Source: Fasciolopsis buskii
Taxonomy: Eukaryota; Platyhelminthes; Trematoda; Plagiorchiida; Fasciolidae
DNA length: 64,000 bases
Reading direction: 5' to 3'
Assembly (NCBI GenBank): GCA_008360955.1
Contig: LUCM01004676.1
Span: 1-64,000 of the forward strand
Both the position numbers and the translations under genes were made by a program. The notes beneath the pieces are model-generated. The model saw nothing but the letters and a program-made list of their open reading frames with translations, was not told the DNA's origin and made no database searches. This document shows, piece by piece, positions 24,253 through 35,350 of the stretch. The first letter of the stretch is position 1; the number at the start of each line of letters is the position of its first letter.

Positions 24253-26700
24253 TTGGCTAACGAGTTCTACGGAAAGTTATCCCGATCACTCATAGGGGTA
24301 CGACTGAAGGACATTGCGGCCGTTGTTGTTGATTTAGATGCAGAGATAGAGTGGCACTTCGGAGGCCGAATTTTCGTTCCAGCTGATCGTACCGACAACA
24401 GAGATCGCCTCATCCAAATTTGTTCTGACCACAGGCTGTTCCTGGCGAACCCCAATGTCTGCACTAAAAAGCGGCATCGGCTCATCTGGAACCCCCTTTG
24501 GCCTTCACTGGACTGAAATCAGATTGATTACATCAATATCAGTCACCGGTGGGATGGATCAGTCGGAGACTGCCGGTCATTCGTGTTCACACCAGGCGAC
24601 TCAGATCATGCTTTCATGGTTGCTCAGTCCTGTTTGCTTCGAATCTATGGTCATTGATAAGGAATCCACTGGCCCTGCCCAACTGATTCTAAATGAGAAT
24701 CGTTGACTTGTGTTTCATCCAGGGCTTCCAATGTTGCTCTCATCTCAGCAAAATGGCCATGTTCTGAGCAAACACTGGGAACATATAATAGGTCCTTCAC
24801 TCAGCGCTAACTGCTGCACAGGACTCTATGGCATTTTAACCTCATTAATAACGGATGCCGTGTATTTAAGTTGCTTTGTTGAATGCTGGCAGATGTGTGC
24901 TCCTCGGGGTGCCATATATAATGAGAAACGCAGCTCCTTCAGATAAGTGATTGCGAGTAGCGATGCGTGGAGAAAAGCAGGAAAATGAAAATAGCTGTGG
25001 CTATCGAAAATGATCACGAACTTTACCGACCTATTAGGAAGCCAAGCGTAAGTCAGGTGATCAAGAAGAATTCCGAAGACACACGGCCTCACTTTCAGGA
25101 GGATCGGTTGGCGAGTTGGATAGTATAATTTAAGGAGCTTAGCTGGAACACTGCCACAGTAAACCATCCACTTATTCAGGTTAACCAAAGCCGATGAAAA
25201 TCGATCTCCCATCACAAATGGGGATGGTTTTCTGAACCAGAGGAACCGCCCGTTCCTCCTTCAAGGACGTCGGCGACTCGTTAACATCAGAAAAACAAAA
25301 AGCATGTGATCATCGTTGAAAAAGAAGCAGAATACTAAGGGCTGGTTTGAATCGCTGACTGAATAAACTAAAAAGAAAAACATTAAGATCTCTTTTGAAG
25401 ATCCCTGAAAGCTTAGTTTAGCAAACTACATCCAAACTGCTCATGGGAATAATCCTCCGCCAATTCTCACGAAAGGTGCTTCCATGAGAATCGAACCGGT
25501 TCACGACCCGATCGGGTTGTATTGGCTAAATACCCACTTTGAGTAAAGTATTAGGGCAAGCTAACGCTTCGTCGACCCACGATTTGTGTCTTTCTCGACC
25601 TGAAAGCCGCGTTTGACTCAGTCGGTCATGCACTATTTTGGCGCTGCATATCGCTGAACGGTGTAACAGAATGATCTAATTCACCTACACATTCCCAGCA
25701 TTCAAACAACTAAAACCAAGTTCATGCTTACGGTGAGACTTTACCTGAGTTCACCACAATAAATTTTCGTGCCAACTGCACTATTTCACTTGCTCTGCTC
25801 AGTTTTGTCATTGAGATGATTATGGAGATACCCCTATGCTCACGTGAGAATAATGGGATTGATAGTTCCTCAGACAAGAACCTGTATGACTTACTGTGTT
25901 CGGACGGCGCTATGCTACAGAGTGAAGAATCAAGTAAGTTGCAAGTTTTTCCTAATCGTCTTAACGAATGTGTAGGTATGTCTGGGATGCGTTTTACACC
26001 TTCAGAGTGTGCGATGTTGCTGCAAGACTGGGTTGGTTCGAAGTCAAACTTTGTTCCTACAACTGAGCAGTTGGGTAAGGTAGGTATTTTTAGTTACTTA
26101 GGTACGTGTGTCATACATGGTGGTCGTGCATAAGACCAAATGTCTTCGCACACATACAAGAACCGTTTGATATTTGCTAATTTAAAGCATCAGTGGCGTC
26201 GTACGACATCCGATTTCCGATGAAAGGTCGAGTTTACGCAGTACTAGTGAGGTTGACGTTCCTGTGCGGCATGCCCGTTGAGAGCAGAATATATGCGAAG
26301 ACTTTCCTAAACATCATTGTCTTATTACTGGTAGAATGTGGCGGCAGACGTTTATGAGTAAATCAGAAGTTATTCGTAAGGCACCGTGCCCTAAGGTTTA
26401 GTTTTAGAAAAGAGACCGAATCAGAATAGTTTAAGGCGGTTTGGAAAAAAATTTGAGCATGACTGCCCAAATGTACGGTGCCCTGCGAGGTTGGAAATGA
26501 CTGGAATATGATTGGAGGCGACCAGTCGATGATATGGTTAAAAAGTCAGAAATTGTTAGTCAATAAACTGGGTCATTTAGTTGCAGTTAGACTACCGGGT
26601 TGGAGTCCCCTTATCCCTCGAGGTAATCGCTAGAGGCAATATGTGATGTGGCTCAGTGCCGTAGTCCGTGGCGTTCTTGCATTCGAAACCATTCATCTTC
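24253..26700 (+). mobile_element. LINE (RTE/CR1-like), endonuclease plus reverse transcriptase, decayed
   Basis: Blocks appear in the order of a fluke LINE polyprotein. VVVDLDAEIEWHFGGR, VPADRTDNRDRLIQICSDHR and LFLANPN (24318-24460) are from the apurinic-type endonuclease. A frameshifted SHRWDGSVGDCRSF follows, then DSDHAF, which keeps the SDH catalytic motif (about 24540-24620). RPTICVFLDLKAAFDSVGH (25573-25630) is RT block A with its aspartate. SKLQVFPNRLNECVGMSGM and LLQDWVGSK (25935-26045) follow a ruined YADD box (now LCSDGAML). KGRVYAVLVRL (26222) and RLPGWSP (about 26595) belong to the tail. Between 24.7 and 25.5 kb little is recognisable. Stops and frameshifts throughout make it inactive. 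Confidence 0.75.
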
Positions 26701-28529
26701 TGTCCAGTTACTCATTTCATTATTTTGCCGTAATTCCCATTGTTCTTCTTTATTCATTCTGTTTGACCTGAAGGCGCTTTGAACTAGCTGCAAAATCGGA
26801 TCAAGTTGGTGGATGTTTAATGGTTGAACCGATTGGGCTGAAGCTTTGACTCTCTGCGATTCTACGTAAAGTCTACGTGACCGACATGAATGGCGAATTG
26901 CATCGATAAACTCTGGCTAATGATTTCCCTCTCAAATAACAATTCCTCACCAAAAAATAAAACTTTTCTCGTCTACAATTCTCCGTAGCTTAATTTTCGT
27001 TTTTACTAGGAACATAAGTGGCCTTTGTGACGACCGCATGCGGAGAAATACTTCTGACTTAAACGAATTAAATCATTTGGCTTCTTTACTCGGAGTTGAG
27101 AAGGAAGCAGGCTAATTACCATTCCTCAGACAAATTTGAGGTCATTGTATCTTCAGCGCGTTTCGAGTTATCCAAGCCCTTCTCAAGAGTACTCATCCCT
27201 ATCGAATAACAGGAAATGTTTTTGAAACATTTTCCACTTGATGTCTTGGTTCAATATTTAACCAAAATGTTTCGTCGGAAGTAAGGTTCTTGGTTAGCAA
27301 GTTCATAAGAAGCATCGGATTTGGCATTTAGGCAGAACAGATGGGGACTTCGTAGCAAAGGTCTTTTCCCGTTTGGTGCTTTTGGTGTGCTTGCTTACCT
27401 GGGCTAAAAAGCGGATTTTTATTTTGTCGCAAACCCAGCCAAACGGTTTGCATCATGAGGTGAAAATACCGGAGAGGTACATGCCGATTTTAGCATCAAC
27501 CAATACATTAGTAAATGTAATGAACTGAAAAATCCTATTTGCATCTCTGGTCCGCAGATGCATTTGATCAGGATTTGTTGAGTTCTTGTTTCGTTTAGCT
27601 GTTTGTTTCATACTGACCATCCTCTGTTAACGAAACCAAAGAAAAGGAGTTCTATTGATTCCCGGATCAGTTGCTCTGTAAGGCGTATGGTAACAAGCAG
27701 TCCCAACGATTACATCTATCATGAACTTCAAATGATAGTTTGAAGCAAATGCCATACTGTTTTAATTCTCTGCTCATTTCATAGTGGCATACATCCAAAC
27801 AAATTTGCAGTCTTTTTTCTTTCACTCATGCATGCACAAGTTACAAATCCCTCCTCATCCAGCCGTTTAGTATCCAGTTTATAATGGTATGTGCGTTATA
27901 TCATAGCAATAACCAAGAATGTTATTTGTTCCTTGACCAAAAGACTTGGGTAAAAGTGAAGCATCTGTGAACTTTGCAACTAATCAATGTCCCTAGTAAC
28001 AATACTAATGTTCACCGGTTTTTAAAAGCGAAATTGTTGGTGGGGCGATTTCCAACGAAACTAGAATTTTCTGGTGAACTACAAAATTGTAGGCCATTTC
28101 TCTGAACTACAAAATAAACTGAGATAGTGAACTAAAACAAAGACCGTACAGGTACGCCAGCGAGAAGAATGAATTTGTCGCTGCGACTCTCAAACTCAAA
28201 AGGTGAAGAAAAATAATAGAGCTTCTCTCTTAATGACCTTGAAAATTTTGTATTCTTCTGCTGCAATTCCGTCCAGAAAAATGACCTGCGCATCGATTCG
28301 ACTTTTGGTAACAATTGGGCAATAATAATCCGGTGCGATACTGTGATTATCTACACCAGAAACTGAGTATCCGTCTGAATTTTGGAGTTACTTGAAGTCC
28401 GATTTCGCATCTTTTACGCTGTTTGGAAAAAGAATTTGATAATCGTAAGCTTAACCCAAGCCCGAAGTTGGATTACACACTATTTTTTCGAGCCTTGGAT
28501 TGCTTAAAGAAACTAGTCTTTTGTGGCAG
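26701..28529. other. No recognisable gene
   Basis: LINE 3' flank and unassigned sequence. A weak hammerhead-like string lies near 27155-27188 on the minus strand (see findings). A 60-codon minus-strand frame at 28132-28314 is not recognisable. Confidence 0.4.
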
Positions 28530-28630
28530 GCACTACTGGCAGCTTCGATCGAGCAGATTACCAGGAATAACGATGATGACGCTAACAATGTTGATGAGGA
28601 TCTCGATAATGGCCAATACGACAATAACAC

Positions 28631-28688
<58 letters not shown>

Positions 28689-28774
28689 AGTAAAGATAGT
28701 GATGATGAAGGTCATGACGATAATGAAGACATATACGATGAATATCCACATAATTATTCGAGTGATAGTAAAAC
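28530..28774 (+). CDS. Acidic open segment with splice-like ends (candidate exon)
   Basis: After the acceptor-like ttttgtggcag the frame reads ALLAASIEQITRNNDDDANN, runs into a 19-residue aspartate tract encoded by (GAT)n, then ESKDSDDEGHDDNEDIYDEY, and ends AAAAC|gtaagt, a consensus donor. The acidic character persists well outside the pure repeat, which favours a coding acidic domain. The alternative is a decaying GAT/AAT microsatellite that stays acidic by composition. No neighbouring exon with a matching phase was found, and I cannot name a protein. Confidence 0.3.
28631..28687 (+). repeat. (GAT)19 microsatellite
   Basis: A perfect trinucleotide run, in frame as polyaspartate within the open segment 28500-28778. 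Confidence 0.97.
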
Positions 28775-31700
28775 GTAAGTGATACTGATTAATACTTTGG
28801 AGTAGATACTATGTACCCAGGAAATTACTGATTCTAAGCATATAAATGGAGTCAGTGGGCCTGAAAGTCTTGGCACATGCAGTCTTAACGCTTCATGTAC
28901 AGCAGAAGCACAGTAGCATGACTTCAGTACTCGGCGTCAAATATGAATCCAGTGTTATCTTAAGCAGTACCCATAGGAAATGATGGGTCAGTTCACCACC
29001 AAGTCATACATGCATGATATCAATGATTTTTTAGTGCGATTATGACGTTTGATGAACCATTTATTTCTTGTGACTCATCGACAACATGTTCACTTCTATA
29101 GCTAGTACGTCTTAATTATGGAAGACTTCCTCGTATTTAGTAATTTGAGTCACGTTTTCATCAGGACTGTCAAAGCAAGCACCAAACGTTTCGAATTAAA
29201 CAGATCATATTTGGCTTATCGCTTCTTTGGGAACTGACGATCAAATTTGTTCGCTTGCAAATCATCTTCCATCGGTATAACAAACATAATCATTCACTTG
29301 TTGTATAGTCCAGAGAAAAAAATGGTTGAGAGGCAAAAAAACCTATGAGATCAATTGACATATCAGATAGTTAGGATCAAACAACTGCTTGATGGAACCG
29401 CAGTGAGCTAAGGTTCTGTGAGGTGATCACAGATATGTGAACAAGCAAGTCAGGAAAGCTAGTCGGCACAATGTAACCCAAAACATTTCGTTGCATCTAT
29501 GCATGTGCACGTGAAAGTAAGTGCGATATTCTTGTATTGAAAAAGTGTTCAGTGAAACCAGCTACATGAATAAAGTCAACAGTGAGTCTCACACAAAAGG
29601 TGAAGGAAGACCTAAGGAATAATGGGTTTTTAAATGTGAACGAAAGTATTGCACTCACTAAGATTCTGCCACATGAAATTATTCACATTACTTCCAAGAG
29701 TAGAAAAGAACAGACTATACATCGGACTATCAGACCGCTTTTTATTTCCAACTCTCATTCTTAAGCCATATGCTTTAGCAGTAGAAAGTCCATTTGAACT
29801 AATTTTGACTGGCATTTCGTTTGGCTCTCTGGAATGTAAATTACCGAAAGGAAATTTGAGACTTGGACTCCACTGACGCTTTGTCAATGACATATTTACC
29901 GTTAGTGAAAAAGGTTGAAATTTCCATTCAGACTGCTCAATGGCGTTGACAGTATTTATCCAAACAGCAAACTGGCTCGGCTCGATGAGGGAGGAACACA
30001 TCTATCGTTTGTCTATATAAACGTCCTTTCCATACGGGACGGATCAATCAAGAGATCTCGTCATAAGTTGGAGAAGTGGACGCGATCATCATTTCGCAAG
30101 GCGTTTCCAATAAACCCCAAGACCGGGATTATTATAAAACTGCTTCATGGGACAAACATAGGGGACAAACTGATAGATGAGTAGGAAAACCAATAACCGT
30201 GATATTCAACAGACGCCCAAGAAAGATCGTTCCGAACCACTACTTGAAGACACCTAATATCTAACAGCAATAAGATTCCGAAAAATTATTCCTTTTCTGT
30301 CTGATCTCTATACGTGACGAAGTTAAATGATTAGCTCTCAGGCGCCGGCACTTGATCCCCAGGCATACATTTAGGCTTCTGGTCCGATGATATGATTAAC
30401 TGCCGCACGAACACCGACTCCGCCAGCAAGAGAGCTTTTGCTCTCGCGTGCCAAATCAGGCTGTCTGACACGTGGATTCCTAGCCATCCGAACTTGCAGG
30501 GCAAAGAGCCAACAGCATTACCAAGTAGCCAAGTATTCAAGTATGGCTAAATAACGCAATAAATGATCGGTTCGAACGATGAAGTTAAGAAAATCGGAAC
30601 CTGTCACTTCAACGAACATGGAACAGCTAACCGAGCAAGGATACTGTGAAGCAAACCATGTCTATCGGGGTGGGATTCGGCATGAGAAACGCGAAGATAC
30701 TCAGATACACCAAAACATTAGTCATTGCCAAAGTCAAACATGAATTTTTCAAAAGTTGTCAGCCCGTAATCAGTTTGTCCATGTACTAGCAACTGGAAAA
30801 TTTACAAAGTGGTCTGATATACACTGTGCAAGCTAACATTTTTGATTTGTTTAGTCAGATTTGTGACCGCGCAAGCTTGTATCCAAATAGAAATCTTTCA
30901 GCTAAGTTCTGCTGTTTTTGTTTTGATTTCCTGCAATCACACAGTTCGTCAAGAATAAACATAAAGCAAACAAAGTGGACGAGGGGGCAATTTTCCCGAA
31001 TGTTGCTTGTTTGGAATAAATTTAACAAGCTCTAAATTTCGTAATATTCGAAAGAATCAATCGCGAGCGTAATTAAACACTGGGACTGGAGAACCACAGA
31101 AGATACTATCAGGCAAGATATTATAATGGGCTGATAACGCTTTGTGTTTTACAGTGCAATAGCCTTAGCACAGCTCGTAGAAGATGGAATACGTTCTACC
31201 AATGAACTTTCATAAACGCTTGGTTATGTTCTTTACCAAACCCTCCCAACAAATGGCTGCATTTAGTGGATGATTTTTAGTTTATAATACGCAATCGATT
31301 AAGAAATTGCTCTCTTGCAAATACAGTTTGGCACATTGGTTTCTCAGGCTGTCTTCGAAATGACGAAATCTAATGTTGGGAAATATTGATTTATCGTTCC
31401 TTGAAAGGAAATTTTTCATTTCCGTTTTTGTTGGCCAAAGTATAACAATTTATTGAAATATTGTTCGTTCTCATCACAGTCTGAAAGACGGACCAATAAA
31501 TCGACCTTCAATTGACTTTTCAAACTTGCGAGGGCTGAGTGCATATTGCCTTTTCGGCATTAGGCCTTCGTTACCCTGTATACGGTAAGCTTTGTTGACC
31601 GATTTGCCAAAATCTGCTTACTAATAATACATTTGTTCACAAAGCACTGTTTATGTTTTATATTCCCATATGGAATATTACAGTTACAATCTAATTTCTT

Positions 31701-33520
31701 CCGTAAACGTAAAAGGTCAAATAAACGCAAATAAATCCCTGGTCTTCTTGCTAATGTCGTCGGTAGGATGCATCATGCTTCTAATAAGGCAGCTGTTCGC
31801 AACTTCGCCTCGCAGGCAGGACTCGCTTGTGAGATCCACACATATAATGCATAACCATAAATGATAGATACATTCGCATTTGGATGCGGTTAGTCTGATA
31901 CTACAGTGAAAGGAAAGAATATACACAGACTTTAGAGATGGAACTGAGGGGAGTAAAGGTGACTTAATAGTGCCGAAGACCCTTCGGAAGACAAACTCAT
32001 AAAGTTGTAACATATCGCCGATATAAACGACCACGCATCTAGCTTCACTGTGTTAAAAGGAAAGCTATTTTCTAAGAGGCGAAAAAAGTTTACCTTCGCC
32101 GTCTAATCATAAAACAAGTGTCGGTGTTATTTAATTACGCTTGGTTTGTCTTTATTCAGAAGCGAGATTACTTGCTTGTTATTTTTTCTGAAATCCTTAG
32201 ACGGTTTTCTTGGAAGATAAACGTAAAACGACAGAGAAAAGGTTTCGCTAGTACCAATTATTTTATACCCTATAATTCTGGTAACTTGCAGCACGTATAG
32301 TATCAGGTTCTCTTAATTATATCAGGCTAGATGTTTTCATTTTTCCTTCATTTCTTTTGGCAATAAACTAATTTTGTTTTTGTCTTTTTCTATTCACGGT
32401 GAATGAACTTTGCAGGATAGGAATATTTTTTGCTTTCAGAAGAACATAACATTAAAACAAATCCTTAAACTGGGACTTGTACAGAGTAATACGGAATTAC
32501 GTGATGTTATATTATGTCAACCCCGATAACAGACCAAGCGACAGTTACTCTTTAGCTGCATCCACAGCTTGGTCTCCCAGCCTTGAGGATGTCAGGGGCT
32601 AATCCGCTTTACTATCACTCTAAAAGTTTCCTTAAATAAGTCTTAGTACACGATAAATTTGATAATCAATTAGTAACATCATGAACGGAAAATACGAAGC
32701 AACAAGCGCGAGAAGTTACCAATTTTAAGAATGCTGTAGTGCATAGTAAATGTGTGGCAGACCACCAACACCCATCTGTGCATAATATGAGGAGACCTAC
32801 TTGTTCTACTCGAGGAAAAATTGCGTTAAAACCTTTATGCATTCCCAGTGGGTAGACAGAAATATAGCTATGCTGAAGCGGATTGAAAAGATTCCAGAGA
32901 ATGACTTTTTATCTCGCCTAGATTACCATCACGGCAAACTTAAAAATGTATAGATAGAAATGTTTCTTCGAGCTAGCCGAAAATTTTCCAAGTAATTTTT
33001 GAACCGCTTTGAGATTATGGGCTCCCATCAGATTATTTTTCAATTATTCAGTGACTGCCCTTATTGCAAAAGCATACTCCTTACTTACATTGCCGTAAAC
33101 TAAGAGACCGGGGCTAATAATTTTCGTGCTTCTACTAATCTGTAGAAAGCGTATTGCTCCCGGTACACGTCTTGTGCTTAGTGAAACGGATCACAACATA
33201 ATTCAGTCTTCCAACAATGAGAAAAATGAGCGAGCCCCATAGACCCTGAATTGTCCACCCATTTCGATACGAATAAAAAAGAAGCAATGACCTCTGTAAT
33301 TTCGGATTTAAATTTTAAATCATCAGTTCTTGTTTAAGTTATTAACTATTGTTCGCAAAGCTTGCAAGCGAGAAACACAAGCGAATCATACAAACTGACA
33401 CTAGTTCGAATACCTATACAATCAGTTACGAAAAACACTTTTAGTTACCATTTGATCACTTTGTCCAGTGGTACAAATGCTGTCCGAATAAGTTGGGGCA
33501 ACTTTTGGTTCCTTAACAAT
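28775..33520. other. No recognisable gene
   Basis: Open frames on both strands at 29582-30184 and a locally GC-richer block at about 30330-30540, with the hairpin gagagc-tttt-gctctc at 30430-30445, do not match families I know. The block may be a dispersed repeat. Nothing recognisable was seen from 31 to 33.5 kb. Confidence 0.4.
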
Positions 33521-35350
33521 TTACTGATGCAACGTTCTCAAGACCGGTCTACACGTCTCCTCCAGTTCGGACATTTTACTTTCCAGCGTCTCCTGTGAGG
33601 CTAGGCGATTTGCGCGTAGCCAGTCCATGGTCTGCTCACATTTTTGTCTCATACTTTCTGCCTCTTTGTCACTAAGCTCCGGACAATTTTTTCCCGACTC
33701 AAGGCGTCGCTTAATTGAATAAGCACATGTCTCTAACGCATGCCATACCAACATACGATCGTGATGATCTTCATCTAGTGCCTTGAGTCGTTCAGCTTCC
33801 AAACGCATACGTTTTACATCCTCTTCTGTCAGTCCGTCTGCTGTTTTAGTGATCTTCACTTTTTCCTGGTTGTTTGTACCCCGCTCACTTGCAGCGACGG
33901 TCAGAATGCCGTCTTCATCCACGTGGAATGTTAGGTCAAGTTTCACCAGACCCCGCCTGGCTTGTGTCAAGCCGGTCAGTTGAAATGTAGCTAGCAAGTG
34001 GTTGTCTGCGGCCATCACACGTTCTCCTTCGTATACACTGAACGGACAGTCCGTCTGATTATCCCTGGTGGTCTGTAAACCTTTGCTCTGCGTGATCGGA
34101 ATCGGCGTGTTGCGCCGGATCACTACCCGCATTCGGCCATCGTATAATTCCGTGCCAAGGGACAACGGAGTCACATCCTTCATTTCCAAATCTTTAATCA
34201 ATTCATTTTGTTCCCCGCTCATTTTAGCCGCTTGTAAAGCAGCACCTCGAGCAACAGCTTCGTCCGGATTGATCGAAGTGTCTAATCGTCTCCCATCAAA
34301 ATATTCTTTCACCAGTTTACGTATCATTGGTATTCTTGTAGAACCACCAACCAACAAAACCTCGTCAATTTGATTTTTTTGCAATTGCGCATCATTCAAG
34401 GCCAAAGTCAACGGTTCTAGAGTTTTGCGAAATAAATCCATATTAATCTCCTCGAATTTGGCTCGTGTTATTCTCTTTTGGAATGTGATCCCGTTGTCAA
34501 TATTTTCCACTTCCAGTTGTGCTTCAGATTCACAACTGAGCAATCGCTTCACTCTTTCACACTCTATGCGCAGACGATGCATGGCAGATTTGTTCGTCCG
34601 TATATTCTTCCCGTATTTCCGTTCGAATTCGTTCACACAATGGTCGACCAAACGCTGATCAAAATCTTGTCCGCCCAAATGTGTGTTTCCGAAAGTGGAT
34701 TTGACCACAAATTTTTTATTCTTAATATGAAGCACCGACACATCAAATGTGCCTCCACCGAGGTCATAGACGAGAATGTTGCATTCCTTTTTACGCGTTT
34801 TATCCAAACCGTAGGCAATAGCAGCTGCTGTTGGTTCACTAATCACTCGAAGCACATTTAAACCAGCAATGATCCCGGCATCTTTGGTCGCTTGCCGCTG
34901 TGTATTGTTGAAATAAGCTGGTACAGTTATTATCGCATCGGTGACGGATGTGCCCAGGTAGGCTTCAGCGACTTTCTTCATTTTATCCAATAACATGGAA
35001 GATATCTCTTCCGGCAAGAATAGGCGGCCTAACCCGTCGATTTCTACGCGTATTTTTAGTTTGCCCTCATGTTGAACTACATCAAATGGCCAATTCATTC
35101 GATCATCCTTCACCGTGATTTCATCAATACGGCGTCCAATCAGACGTTTCGCATCATAAACCGTATTCAATGGATTTCGAGCAGCCTGTTCTTTAGCGGC
35201 TTCGCCAACCAAGCGTTGAGTTGGAGTGAATGCCACAAAACTGGGAGTGGTCAGATTGCCTTGGTCGTTTGGAATGATTTCCACGACACCGTTTTGGAAT
35301 GTGGCCACACAACAATAGGTTGTACCCAAGTCGATTCCGATAGTGGGCAT
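33521..35350 (-). CDS. Cytosolic-type HSP70 chaperone, intronless, lacking the EEVD tail
   Basis: An ATP-driven chaperone of 609 residues, single exon. The nucleotide-binding domain (1-386) has all three signatures: IDLGTTYC at 6-13, YDLGGGTFDVSV at 195-206 and VGGSTRIP at 334-341. The catalytic lysine is K68 in AKRLIGR, and the glutamate is E172 in SEPTAAAIAYGL. NPDEAVARGAA at 361-371 and the linker DLEMKD (387-392) follow. The substrate-binding beta domain (about 393-500) has VTPLSLGTEL and VYEGER, and a charged helical lid runs about 508-605. It ends RTLHQ, so the Gly-rich tail and the EEVD signal that binds HOP and CHIP in canonical cytosolic HSP70 (about 640-650 aa) are absent. There is no signal peptide or KDEL. 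The start codon fits because MPTIGIDLG aligns with the family N-terminus. Confidence 0.96.
   Translation of the reverse strand: MPTIGIDLGTTYCCVATFQNGVVEIIPNDQGNLTTPSFVAFTPTQRLVGEAAKEQAARNPLNTVYDAKRLIGRRIDEITVKDDRMNWPFDVVQHEGKLKIRVEIDGLGRLFLPEEISSMLLDKMKKVAEAYLGTSVTDAIITVPAYFNNTQRQATKDAGIIAGLNVLRVISEPTAAAIAYGLDKTRKKECNILVYDLGGGTFDVSVLHIKNKKFVVKSTFGNTHLGGQDFDQRLVDHCVNEFERKYGKNIRTNKSAMHRLRIECERVKRLLSCESEAQLEVENIDNGITFQKRITRAKFEEINMDLFRKTLEPLTLALNDAQLQKNQIDEVLLVGGSTRIPMIRKLVKEYFDGRRLDTSINPDEAVARGAALQAAKMSGEQNELIKDLEMKDVTPLSLGTELYDGRMRVVIRRNTPIPITQSKGLQTTRDNQTDCPFSVYEGERVMAADNHLLATFQLTGLTQARRGLVKLDLTFHVDEDGILTVAASERGTNNQEKVKITKTADGLTEEDVKRMRLEAERLKALDEDHHDRMLVWHALETCAYSIKRRLESGKNCPELSDKEAESMRQKCEQTMDWLRANRLASQETLESKMSELEETCRPVLRTLHQ

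Noticed and set aside
33783..34861. Several plus-strand open frames inside the HSP70 gene
   Set aside because: They are antisense shadows of a conserved coding sequence.
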